From NCBI RefSeq assembly GCF_031656215.1, contig NZ_CP134228.1, positions 1,879,001 through 1,943,000 of the forward strand: a stretch of DNA of 64,000 bases, read 5' to 3'. Position 1 is the first letter of the stretch. Each line of letters begins with the position of its first letter. The notes under the pieces are model-generated. The model did no database searches and was not told where the DNA came from. It saw nothing but the letters and a program-made list of their open reading frames with translations. Made by a program: the position numbers and the translations under genes. This stretch comes from Mesorhizobium koreense. GTDB taxonomy: Bacteria > Pseudomonadota > Alphaproteobacteria > Rhizobiales > Rhizobiaceae. Shown here in pieces: positions 8,658-16,720 of this stretch.

Positions 8658-10460
8658 CTAGTTGAATTTAGGCGGCTGGCTGAGGTCGGTCCCCGGAGCG
8701 GGTGTTGCCGGCTTGGGTGCGTTGTTACCGCCGCCCAGCGCCGGCGGTGTGCCGCCAAGGCCCGGAGGCGTACCGCCGAGGCCAGGTGACTGCGCATTGC
8801 CGCTGCCCGGCGTGGCGAAAGGATTGAAACCTATGCCGCCGCCGCCCAGACCCGGCACCTGGATATGGATGTTCGTTATGTCCTCGTGAACGGCATCGGC
8901 CTTGTAGCGCATCACCATTTGCGGGAAGGCGATGGTTAGGCCGATCATGATGACCTGGATGACGACGAACGGCACCGCGCCCCAGTAGATCTGGCCGGTC
9001 GTGATCGGCTCGATCTTCTTTCCGGTAACCTTGTCGATATAGGGCACGCGGGCAGCGACCGAGCGCAGGTAGAACAATGCGAAGCCGAACGGCGGGTGCA
9101 TGAAGCTCGTCTGCATGTTGACGCCCAGGAGCACGCCGAACCAGATCAGGTCGATGCCGAGCTTGTCCGCGACGGGCGCCAGCAGCGGGATGAGGATGAA
9201 GGCGAGTTCGAAGAAATCGAGGAAGAAGGCGAGGACGAAAACCAGGATGTTGACGACGATCAGGAAGCCGAGTTCGCCGCCCGGCACCGACAGCAGGAGA
9301 TGCTCCACCCAGAGATGCCCGTTGACGCCGTAGAAGGTGAGCGAAAAGGTGCGCGCGCCGATCAGGATGAAGAGCACGAAGGAGGAGAGCCGCGTTGTCG
9401 AGGTGAGCGCCTGCCGGACCACGTCCATCGAGAGCCGGCCCTTTACCGCCGCCATGACAAGCGCGCCGACCGCGCCCATCGCGCCGCCTTCGGTCGGCGT
9501 GGCGATGCCGAGGAAGATGGTGCCGAGCACGAGGAAGATAAGGGCCAGCGGCGGAATGAGCACGATGACCACCTGCTGCGCCAATCGTGACATCAGACCG
9601 ATCTTCAGGCCCTTATCGAGGATCGCCGCGACGTAGATGACGATGATGCCGATCGTCGCGCCCCAGATGTCGGCGTTCTGGCCGTAATGGGGGATGAGGA
9701 TGCGGTTCGCGCCGTAGGCGACGGCAACCGCTATCACCAGCGCCACGATCAGCGACGTGACGCCTGAGCCGAGGGTGCGTGCTTCGGGCGGCAGAGCCGG
9801 CATCGAGTCCGGCCTGACGATCGACATGATAAGAACGTAGCCCATGTAGAGGCCGGTCAGCACGAGGCCGGGCACGATCGCGCCCGCATACATGTCGCCG
9901 ACGGAGCGGCCGAGCTGGTCGGCCAGAACGATCAGCACCAGCGAGGGCGGGATGATCTGGGCGAGCGTGCCGGACGCGGTGATGACGCCGCTGGCGATGC
10001 GCCTGTCATAGCCGTAGCGCAGCATGATCGGGAGCGAGATCAGGCCCATGGCGATGACGGAAGCCGCGACCACGCCGGTCGTCGCGGCGAGAAGCGCACC
10101 GACGAAGATGACCGCGTAGGCGAGGCCGCCGCGGACCGGGCCGAACAATTGCCCGATCGTGTCGAGCAAATCCTCGGCCATGCCGGATCGTTCGAGGATG
10201 ATGCCCATGAAGGTGAAGAACGGGACTGCAAGCAGCGTCTCGTTCGACATGATGCCCCAGAAGCGCTCGGGAAGCGCGTAGAGAAGCGGCCATGACAGCG
10301 AAATGCTGCCGCCCGAATAAGGCGCCAGTTCCACGCCGATAAAGAAGAACAGAAGCCCGTTCGCGGCGAGCGCGAAGGCGGCGGGGTACCCGATGATGAG
10401 GAAGATCACCAGGGCGGCGAACATGATTGGCGCCATGTTCTGCGCGATCAACTCGATCAT
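8658..10460 (-). CDS. TRAP transporter large permease DctM (FcbT3 type) with Gly/Pro tail
   Basis: A 600-residue integral membrane protein, the ion-coupled transport subunit of the TRAP system. Many hydrophobic segments span residues 1-500. Landmarks include VPFFTFMGIILERSGMAEDL near residue 80, SGTLAQIIPPSLVLIVLAD near 165 and GIATPTEGGAMGAVGALVMA near 325. The last 70-80 residues are a low-complexity tail with repeats GLGGTPPGLGGTPPALGG, absent from ordinary DctM proteins. Its ATG overlaps the dctQ stop codon, showing translational coupling. The FcbT3/COG4664 subgroup fits the TakP-like binding proteins across the convergent junction. Confidence 0.93.
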   Translation of the reverse strand: MIELIAQNMAPIMFAALVIFLIIGYPAAFALAANGLLFFFIGVELAPYSGGSISLSWPLLYALPERFWGIMSNETLLAVPFFTFMGIILERSGMAEDLLDTIGQLFGPVRGGLAYAVIFVGALLAATTGVVAASVIAMGLISLPIMLRYGYDRRIASGVITASGTLAQIIPPSLVLIVLADQLGRSVGDMYAGAIVPGLVLTGLYMGYVLIMSIVRPDSMPALPPEARTLGSGVTSLIVALVIAVAVAYGANRILIPHYGQNADIWGATIGIIVIYVAAILDKGLKIGLMSRLAQQVVIVLIPPLALIFLVLGTIFLGIATPTEGGAMGAVGALVMAAVKGRLSMDVVRQALTSTTRLSSFVLFILIGARTFSLTFYGVNGHLWVEHLLLSVPGGELGFLIVVNILVFVLAFFLDFFELAFILIPLLAPVADKLGIDLIWFGVLLGVNMQTSFMHPPFGFALFYLRSVAARVPYIDKVTGKKIEPITTGQIYWGAVPFVVIQVIMIGLTIAFPQMVMRYKADAVHEDITNIHIQVPGLGGGGIGFNPFATPGSGNAQSPGLGGTPPGLGGTPPALGGGNNAPKPATPAPGTDLSQPPKFN

Positions 10461-11149
10461 CAGCGGATCTCCGAGGGATCGAGTTCCTCGATATCGTCGA
10501 GGGATTGGTGCGTTGCGACATGCTGGTGCTCATCAGGCATCAGGCCGCGCATGATGGCGATCTTCTTGACGATCTCGGACACGCCTTGCAGTGCGAGCAG
10601 CCCGAATCCGAGAAGCAGCATCAGCTTACCCGGCCAGATGATGAGGCCGCCGGCATTCGTCGATACTTCGCCGGAATGGTAGGAGAGCAGGACGTAAGGA
10701 AAGAAATAGGAAAGCATCAGGAGAACGAAGGGCATCAGGAAGAAGATATGCCCAAACAGATCGACAATGTTCTGCTTACGGCGCGAATACATGTTGTAGA
10801 GGATATCGATACGGATGTGCTCGTTCTGCTGGAGCGTATAGGCTGCGGCGAGGAGATAGGCCGCGCCGAACAGATACCATTGCAATTCGAGCCAGGCATT
10901 CGAGGCGACATCGAATGCCTTTCTCGAAATCGCATTGCCGGCGCTGACGAGAACGGCCAGCAGGATCAGCCAGGAAACCGCCTTGCCGACGAAGGCGGTT
11001 ATCCGGTCGATGATGCGCGCCAGCGCGATCAGGACCGTCATCCGGCGGTCGAACAGGAGCGTCCACAATGCGGCCGCCGCGACGGCCAGAACGATGGCTC
11101 CTATGACCTCCGTCGCCGGCGACAGGTCAATGGCAAGATGGAACCCCAC
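10460..11149 (-). CDS. TRAP transporter small permease DctQ (FcbT2 type)
   Basis: A 229-residue membrane protein with four or five hydrophobic segments, longer than most DctQ proteins but usual for the FcbT2 subgroup. The family stretch WLELQWYLFGAAYLLAAAYTLQQNEHIRID is split across residues 85-115; the QNEHIRIDI part is diagnostic. The GTG start at 11147-11149 is supported by GAGGGGAGG eight bases upstream. DctQ forms a complex with DctM in the inner membrane. It is the first gene of the minus-strand operon, which faces the MarR-emrAB operon across 343 bases. Confidence 0.9.
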   Translation of the reverse strand: MGFHLAIDLSPATEVIGAIVLAVAAAALWTLLFDRRMTVLIALARIIDRITAFVGKAVSWLILLAVLVSAGNAISRKAFDVASNAWLELQWYLFGAAYLLAAAYTLQQNEHIRIDILYNMYSRRKQNIVDLFGHIFFLMPFVLLMLSYFFPYVLLSYHSGEVSTNAGGLIIWPGKLMLLLGFGLLALQGVSEIVKKIAIMRGLMPDEHQHVATHQSLDDIEELDPSEIR

Positions 11150-11176
11150 CCGCTTTTCCTCCCCTCAACGAGTATC

Positions 11177-11203
11177 GGACCGCCTGCTCCCGACCGGCGG
11201 TCC
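11177..11203. other. Hairpin in the dctQ leader region; 11150-11492 otherwise without genes
   Basis: GGACCGCC (11177-11184) and GGCGGTCC (11196-11203) pair perfectly over an 11-base loop. It lies about 30 bases upstream of the dctQ start, so it would be in the 5' leader of the TRAP permease mRNA. It may affect mRNA stability. The rest of the 343-base divergent spacer holds the MarR operator described next and no open frame worth reporting. Confidence 0.4.
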
Positions 11204-11459
11204 TTCCTTGGCTGTTCTCGGCGCCGTGCTTTTACACGTGCGCGAGAATCGCATTTTTCCCCTAACAGCTTTACCGCTTCGTGCAAACAAAATGGTGCGG
11301 CGGGTCGGTGCCCTTTGGTAAGTTTTGATCGCCTCGCCGCCGCAAACCTGTTGATAGGTATGGGCCGGGCTGCCCTCTGAGGTGCGTCGGTAGATGCCGC
11401 TTTTTCGGAGATTTCGGCGGCGACAGCATTTTGGTCACCGATCGGTGCGGAATTAACTT

Positions 11460-11485
11460 GATATAATAAGCTAGGTGATTATATC
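11460..11485. promoter_or_regulatory. MarR-type operator overlapping the promoter of the marR-emrAB operon
   Basis: GATATAAT (11460-11467) and ATTATATC (11478-11485) are perfect 8-bp inverted arms around ten bases. The left arm contains TATAAT, a good -10 hexamer that would start transcription near 11475. The site ends seven bases before the ATG of the MarR gene at 11493. MarR repressors that control emrAB-type pumps bind such AT-rich palindromes over their own promoter. The AT-rich island stands out in GC-rich surroundings. Confidence 0.65.
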
Positions 11486-11492
11486 GGCGCTT

Positions 11493-11957
11493 ATGGCATC
11501 GCCAAGGAACACTCTCAACGGCTTCGGCTATCTGCTCAACGATACGGCGCGGCTCCTGCGCCGGCGCTTCGAGCAGAAGGCGGGCGACTACAACATCACC
11601 TCCGCCCAATGGCGCGCGATGGCGCAGTTGTCGCGCAATGACGGGCTGACCCAGGTGGCGCTGGCGCATCTCCTCGAGATCGAGCCGATGAGTGTGTGCC
11701 GCCTGGTGGATCGCATGGAAGCGGGCGGCTTCGTCGTGCGCCAGCCCGACCCGGCGGACAAACGCGCGAAGCTTGTCTACCTCACGGAGAGGTCCCGCGA
11801 ACTGCTCGACGTCATGAAGGTCGTGGCGGCGGAAGTCTACGAAGATGCCTTTGCCGGATTCGAGGAAGACGAGCGCGTGCGGCTGGTTGGTACGCTCAAC
11901 AGGATCAACGCGAACCTTTCCAGGGTGATCGCGGTTCGCGAGGAAGAAATTGCATGA
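11493..11957 (+). CDS. MarR-family regulator of an EmrAB-type efflux operon
   Basis: A 154-residue winged-helix repressor. Residues 45-95 carry the MarR HTH (QVALAHLLEIEPMSVCRLVD) and wing (QPDPADKRAKLVYLT). ATG 11493 is preferred over GTG 11475, because the latter overlaps the expected transcription start and operator. Its stop codon overlaps the emrA start (ATGA), so regulator and pump are coupled in one mRNA. It probably represses its own operon through the 11460-11485 palindrome and is released by a pump substrate, as for EmrR. Confidence 0.9.
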   Translation: MASPRNTLNGFGYLLNDTARLLRRRFEQKAGDYNITSAQWRAMAQLSRNDGLTQVALAHLLEIEPMSVCRLVDRMEAGGFVVRQPDPADKRAKLVYLTERSRELLDVMKVVAAEVYEDAFAGFEEDERVRLVGTLNRINANLSRVIAVREEEIA

Positions 11958-13051
11958 ATGCGCGTGTCGAAGTACCGGCGGACGTCAAGACGGCCGTTCC
12001 GGAGACCTCTTTCCCGCCGCAGAGGCGCAAGCGGCGTATGTGGCGTCTTGTGCTGATGGTCAGCGTGCCGCTGCTGCTGGCGGTGGCGGGGGCTTATTTC
12101 TGGTTGACCGGTGGCCGCTACATCGAGACGGACAACGCCTACGTCAAGCAGACGATGGCCGCCATCTCGTCCGATGTCGCGGGTAAGATCATCGAGGTCG
12201 ACGTCCGGGAAAACCAGAAGGTCAAGGTGGGAGACGTGCTCTTCAAGATCGATCCCGAACCCTTCCGGATCGCGGTCGATCAGGCGGATGCGGCGCTGGC
12301 GAACGCAAGGCTTCAAGTCAAGCAATTGCACGCCGCCTACGCGACAGCCGAGGCCAAGCTGAAGGCCGATCAGGCGACGGCAGAGATCAGGCATCGTGAA
12401 CTGACGCGTTCCGTCGAGCTTGCTGGCAAGGGCTTCGCGGCAGCCTCGGCGCTCGACGAGAGCCGGCTTGCGGCACAGCAGGCCGACGCGCAGGTCGAGC
12501 TTTCGCAGAAAGGCGTCGATGCCGCGGCCGCCGCCCTCGACGGCAATCCCGGTGCGCCGATCGACGCCCACCCGACCGTCCAGGCCGCGCTGGCTGCGAA
12601 GGAAAAGGACGTGCTCGATCTGGCGCGCACGACGGTCAAGGCGCCCAAGAACGGGATTGCCAGCCAGGTGGCCAAGGTCAATGTCGGCCAGTACGTCTCG
12701 GAAGGCACCGAAATGCTCTCGCTGGTCGAGACGAGCGACACTTGGATCGAGGCCAATTTCAAGGAAACGCAGCTCACCGATATGCATCCCGGCCAGTCGG
12801 TCGTGGTGACGGTCGACACCTATCCGGGGCTGAAGCTCGAAGGCAAGGTCGAGTCGATCGGTCAGGGGACCGGCTCGGAATTCTCGCTGATCCCGGCGCA
12901 GAACGCGACCGGCAACTGGGTCAAAGTCGTGCAGCGTATTCCCGTCCGGATACGCGTCGACCAGAAAGGCGCCGACATCCTGCGTGCCGGCATGAGCTCC
13001 GACGTGACGGTCGATACTGGCAAGACCCGGCTCGATCGCGGGATATTCTGA
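11954..13051 (+). CDS. emrA: HlyD/EmrA-family membrane fusion protein
   Basis: A 365-residue periplasmic adaptor. An N-terminal membrane helix (about residues 33-52, LVLMVSVPLLLAVAGAYFWL) is followed by the EmrA hallmark YIETDNAYVKQ, a lipoyl-like domain split around a long alpha-helical hairpin (residues about 110-220) and a beta-barrel domain (SDTWIEANFKETQLTDMHPG). EmrA proteins link the MFS pump EmrB to an outer membrane channel. The ATG overlaps the preceding MarR stop, although the open frame extends further back in a shadow reading. The emrB gene follows one base after its stop. Confidence 0.92.
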   Translation: MNARVEVPADVKTAVPETSFPPQRRKRRMWRLVLMVSVPLLLAVAGAYFWLTGGRYIETDNAYVKQTMAAISSDVAGKIIEVDVRENQKVKVGDVLFKIDPEPFRIAVDQADAALANARLQVKQLHAAYATAEAKLKADQATAEIRHRELTRSVELAGKGFAAASALDESRLAAQQADAQVELSQKGVDAAAAALDGNPGAPIDAHPTVQAALAAKEKDVLDLARTTVKAPKNGIASQVAKVNVGQYVSEGTEMLSLVETSDTWIEANFKETQLTDMHPGQSVVVTVDTYPGLKLEGKVESIGQGTGSEFSLIPAQNATGNWVKVVQRIPVRIRVDQKGADILRAGMSSDVTVDTGKTRLDRGIF

Positions 13052-13052
13052 C

Positions 13053-14600
13053 ATGAGCGGAGCGGCCGCTAGCGGGCAGGCTGCAGAATCCGTCAGCAAC
13101 CGCGGCGCCATCACCGTGGCGGTGATGCTGGCCACGATCATGCAGGTGCTCGACACCACGATCGCCAACGTCGCTCTGCCTCACATGCAGGGCAGCCTCA
13201 ATGCGGCGCAGGACCAGATCACCTGGGTCCTGACGTCCTATATCGTCGCCGCCGCGATCATGACGCCGGTGACCGGATGGCTCTCGGACCGGTTGGGCCG
13301 CAAGAACCTTTTCCTCCTTTCCGTCGCCGGCTTCACGCTTGCTTCGCTCGCCTGCGGCATTGCCACGAGCCTGCCGGAAATGGTGATGTACCGCCTCTTC
13401 CAGGGTCTGTGCGGCGCCGCGCTGGTTCCCCTTTCGCAGGCCGTTCTCCTCGATATTAACCCGCGTGAGCGTCATGGTCAGGCGATGGCCCTGTGGGGCG
13501 CGGGCATCATGGTGGCGCCGATCATCGGGCCGACGCTCGGCGGCTGGCTGACGGAAAGCTACAATTGGCGCTGGGTGTTCCTGGTCAACCTGCCGGTGGG
13601 CATCCTCGCCTTCTCCGGCATCCTAGTGTTCCTGCCCAAGGAGCCGACACGAGAACGCCGCTTCGACCTGTTCGGTTTCGCCATGCTGTCGCTCGCCATC
13701 GGCGCGCTCCAGATGATGCTCGACCGTGGCGAACAGCTCGACTGGTTCAATTCGCCTGAAATCTGGATCGAGCTTGCGCTGACGATCACGGGCGCGTGGG
13801 TATTCGTCGTTCATTCGCTGACGGCCGAGAATCCCTTCATCGACATCGCCATGTTCCGGGATCGCAACTTCTCGATGGGCCTGGTCTTCATCTTCATCAT
13901 CGGCATCGTGCTTCTGGCGAGCCTGGCGTTGTTGCCGCCCTTGATGCAGAGCCTGCTCGGTTATCCCGTCATCACCACCGGGCTGGTCATGGCGCCGCGC
14001 GGCGTCGGCACGATGCTATCCATGATCATCGTCGGGCGGCTGACGCGTATCGTCGATGCGCGCATCCTCGTCTTCATCGGCTTGACGCTGACGGCCTATT
14101 CCATGCACATGATGGCGGAATTCTCCATCATCATGTCGGACTGGCCCTTCATCACCAGCGGCGTCGTCCAGGGGATCGGCATGGGCCTCGTGTTCGTGCC
14201 GCTTACCACGCTTGCCTTCGCCACCCTTCCACCCCGCTACCGGACAGACGGGACCGGCCTGTTCAGCCTCGTGCGCAATGTCGGGTCCAGCATCGGCATC
14301 TCGGTGGTCTCGACGGTCCTCGCCCAGATGACACAGGTCAACCACGCGGAGATCGGCAGCTTTTTGACGCCGTTCAACCGCAACGTCGTCAACCACGCCC
14401 CGGGGCTCCTGACAGGCGATCCCATGACGCTCGCCCAGATCAACGGCGAGGTGACGCGACAGGCGGCCATGATCGGTTATCTCGACGATTTCAGGCTGAT
14501 GATGGTGATCTGTCTGTTGGCCATGCCGATCATTCTCCTCCTGCGTTCGCCGAAGCACCAGGCGGGAAGCGGGGCGGGGACGCATGCGGTGATGGAGTGA
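13053..14600 (+). CDS. emrB: DHA2-family MFS drug efflux transporter, EmrB/QacA type
   Basis: A 515-residue, 14-helix proton antiporter. Landmarks are motif D1 near the start (MQVLDTTIANVALPHMQGSL), motif A (GWLSDRLGRKNLFL near residue 75) and motif C (GAGIMVAPIIGPTLGGWL near residue 150). It works with the EmrA adaptor to expel hydrophobic compounds across both membranes. It is the last gene of the marR-emrA-emrB operon and converges with mntR after three bases. The substrate cannot be read from sequence. A separate outer membrane TolC is needed and is not in the window. Confidence 0.93.
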   Translation: MSGAAASGQAAESVSNRGAITVAVMLATIMQVLDTTIANVALPHMQGSLNAAQDQITWVLTSYIVAAAIMTPVTGWLSDRLGRKNLFLLSVAGFTLASLACGIATSLPEMVMYRLFQGLCGAALVPLSQAVLLDINPRERHGQAMALWGAGIMVAPIIGPTLGGWLTESYNWRWVFLVNLPVGILAFSGILVFLPKEPTRERRFDLFGFAMLSLAIGALQMMLDRGEQLDWFNSPEIWIELALTITGAWVFVVHSLTAENPFIDIAMFRDRNFSMGLVFIFIIGIVLLASLALLPPLMQSLLGYPVITTGLVMAPRGVGTMLSMIIVGRLTRIVDARILVFIGLTLTAYSMHMMAEFSIIMSDWPFITSGVVQGIGMGLVFVPLTTLAFATLPPRYRTDGTGLFSLVRNVGSSIGISVVSTVLAQMTQVNHAEIGSFLTPFNRNVVNHAPGLLTGDPMTLAQINGEVTRQAAMIGYLDDFRLMMVICLLAMPIILLLRSPKHQAGSGAGTHAVME

Positions 14601-14603
14601 TCG

Positions 14604-15065
14604 CTATCTCCGCCTGGCGCAGCCTGCGGAATAAAGCCGGAAGGCTTCCAATGTCGCCTCGCTGACATGGTGCTCGATGCCTTCCGCGTCGCGGCGGGCG
14701 GTCTCGGGATCCACTCCGATATCGATCAGGAAACGTTCAACGATACCATGGCGGATGCGGCTTTGCTCGGCGAGCGTGCGGCCGCGCTCGGTCAGGAAGA
14801 CGCCGCGATAGGGCTTGCGCGAGACCAGCCCCTCCTCGATCAGCCGCTTCAGCATGCGCGCCACGGTAGGCTGGGCCACGCCGAGCCGTGCGGCAATGTC
14901 CACCTGACGCGCTTCGCCGCCGTCGCGGATCAGATCGTCTATCAGTTCGACATAATCCTCGAACAGTTCCACCTTGCGCGCTTCGCGCGCCTGGCGAAAC
15001 GCCTCGGCCTGCACATCCGCATCCGGAAGCGAAGGGTCGTCGGCATGCGTCGGTCGGCTCACCAT
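14604..15065 (-). CDS. mntR: Manganese-responsive DtxR-family regulator MntR
   Basis: A 153-residue metalloregulator of the DtxR/MntR family. The HTH is at about residues 55-80 ([20 protein letters not shown]), followed by a wing ([14 protein letters not shown]) and a dimerisation/metal region ([29 protein letters not shown] is split here for its key part: E and H in EGIEHHVSE). With Mn(II) bound it represses manganese uptake genes. ATG 15065 gives the usual MntR length; an in-frame ATG at 15155 would add 30 residues unlike the family. It diverges from mntH across a spacer that contains an MntR box. Confidence 0.88.
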   Translation of the reverse strand: MVSRPTHADDPSLPDADVQAEAFRQAREARKVELFEDYVELIDDLIRDGGEARQVDIAARLGVAQPTVARMLKRLIEEGLVSRKPYRGVFLTERGRTLAEQSRIRHGIVERFLIDIGVDPETARRDAEGIEHHVSEATLEAFRLYSAGCARRR

Positions 15066-15187
15066 GGTCGTCCCGGCGGTTCTCCCAATCACCCCTATTT
15101 GCGTCAGCGGGCGGGGAATTGGAACCCCCTGACTGGAAGGAGGCGACGATGGCATCTTGACAAACCGGTAGTTAGCATTAACTCTTA

Positions 15188-15207
15188 ATTATAGCATCTG
15201 CTATATT
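15188..15207. promoter_or_regulatory. MntR box upstream of mntH
   Basis: TATAGCA-TC-TGCTATA (15190-15205) is a perfect palindrome and matches the ATAGC-N4-GCTAT core known for E. coli MntR sites. It overlaps a TATATT hexamer (15202-15207) that would suit a -10 element and ends 14 bases before the mntH ATG. A TTGACA hexamer also lies at 15157. Repression of mntH by Mn-MntR is the expected outcome. Confidence 0.8.
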
Positions 15208-15220
15208 CAGATTGAAGATC

Positions 15221-16570
15221 ATGCTCCAGGTCACATCCCGTACGATCGACGAAAGCCGTTCCGACCTCGCCGAGGGCGGCAGGGCAAGCCTCGCCGAGGT
15301 CAATTCGACGGTGGTGGTTCCGCATGGCGCGTCCTGGCTGAGAAGGCTGTTTGCCTTCGCCGGTCCGGGCTACATGGTCTCGGTGGGCTATATGGACCCC
15401 GGCAACTGGGCGACCGACCTCGCCGGCGGCTCGAAATTCGGCTACACGCTCCTGTCGGTCATCCTGCTTTCCAATTTGATGGCGATCCTGCTGCAGGCGC
15501 TTGCCGCGCGGCTTGGCATCGCGACGGGCCGGGATTTGGCACAGGCGTGCCGCGCGTATTACCCTCGCCCGGTCAATCTGGCGCTCTGGTTCCTGTGCGA
15601 ACTGGCCATTATCGCCTGCGATCTGGCCGAGGTGATCGGCACGGCGATTGCGCTCAATCTGCTTTTCGGCATCCCGCTGATCGCCGGCGCGCTCATCACC
15701 GCGCTCGACGCCTTCCTGGTGCTTCTCCTGATGCACAAGGGATTCCGCTACCTGGAAGCCTTCGTTGTGGCGCTGCTGATCGTCATTTCCGTCTGCTTCG
15801 GCGTTCAGGTGATCGCGGCCCAGCCGGTGGTCGGCGAATTGCTCCGCGGTTTCGTCCCGTCGCCCGAGATCGTCCGCCATCCCGAGATGCTTTACATCGC
15901 GATCGGCATCATCGGCGCGACGGTCATGCCGCACAATCTCTACCTGCATTCCTCGATCGTGCAGACGCGCGCCTATAAGCGGAACCCGGAAGGCAGGCGG
16001 GAGGCGGTGAAGTTCGCGACGATCGATTCGACCATCGCGCTGATGCTGGCACTGTTCGTCAACGCGGCCATTCTCATCGTGGCGGCGGCGAGTTTCCATA
16101 CCAGCGGCCATCAGGTCGAGGAGATCGGCCAGGCCTTCGAGCTTCTGTCGCCGCTTCTGGGGCTTGGTATCGCCTCGACGCTGTTCGCGGTGGCGCTGCT
16201 CGCATCCGGCCTGAATTCGACCGTCACGGCAACGCTTGCCGGGCAGATCGTCATGGAGGGGTTCCTGCAGCTTCGGATGCCGCCATGGGCGCGGCGGCTC
16301 GTGACCCGCGGCATCGCCATCGTGCCGGTGGTTTTCGTGACGGCGCTCTATGGAGAAAGCGGGACCGCCAAGCTTCTCGTGCTCAGCCAGGTCATTCTAT
16401 CCATGCAACTGCCCTTCGCCATCGTGCCTTTGATCCGGTTCGTCACCGACCGTGGCCAGATGGGGGAATTCGCAATATCAAGAAAGACTGCCTGCATTGC
16501 ATGGGTTGTCGCGGCAGTTATCATAGTTCTCAATGTAAAATTACTTTTCGATACTTTCATTTCATATTGA
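15221..16570 (+). CDS. mntH: Nramp-family Mn(II)/divalent metal transporter MntH
   Basis: A 449-residue inner membrane protein that imports Mn(II) with protons. The helix-1 metal-binding motif is intact in [15 protein letters not shown] (Asp and Asn), and the helix-6 motif is intact in [19 protein letters not shown] (Met and His). Eleven hydrophobic segments fit Nramp topology, and [17 protein letters not shown] is the conserved helix-3 loop. ATG 15221 is chosen; a TTG at 15212 in the same frame is possible, and neither has a strong ribosome site. It is controlled by the divergent mntR through the palindrome just upstream. Confidence 0.95.
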   Translation: MLQVTSRTIDESRSDLAEGGRASLAEVNSTVVVPHGASWLRRLFAFAGPGYMVSVGYMDPGNWATDLAGGSKFGYTLLSVILLSNLMAILLQALAARLGIATGRDLAQACRAYYPRPVNLALWFLCELAIIACDLAEVIGTAIALNLLFGIPLIAGALITALDAFLVLLLMHKGFRYLEAFVVALLIVISVCFGVQVIAAQPVVGELLRGFVPSPEIVRHPEMLYIAIGIIGATVMPHNLYLHSSIVQTRAYKRNPEGRREAVKFATIDSTIALMLALFVNAAILIVAAASFHTSGHQVEEIGQAFELLSPLLGLGIASTLFAVALLASGLNSTVTATLAGQIVMEGFLQLRMPPWARRLVTRGIAIVPVVFVTALYGESGTAKLLVLSQVILSMQLPFAIVPLIRFVTDRGQMGEFAISRKTACIAWVVAAVIIVLNVKLLFDTFISY

Positions 16571-16720
16571 ATTGAACCAAACCCGTCTTCCTTCCACGAT
16601 TTTCTCTTGCGCCTGACATTCACGCGACGTTTCGGCTTTGCGTAAGATTTGATGGACATTACGAAAACGTCACTTTTCTTCCGCGCCGTCTAACTTATGT
16701 GACAATTGGATGACAGCCAT

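Noticed and set aside
15157-15162. TTGACA as the definite -35 element of mntH
   Set aside because: No acceptable -10 hexamer lies 16-18 bases downstream; it is mentioned only as a nearby hexamer.
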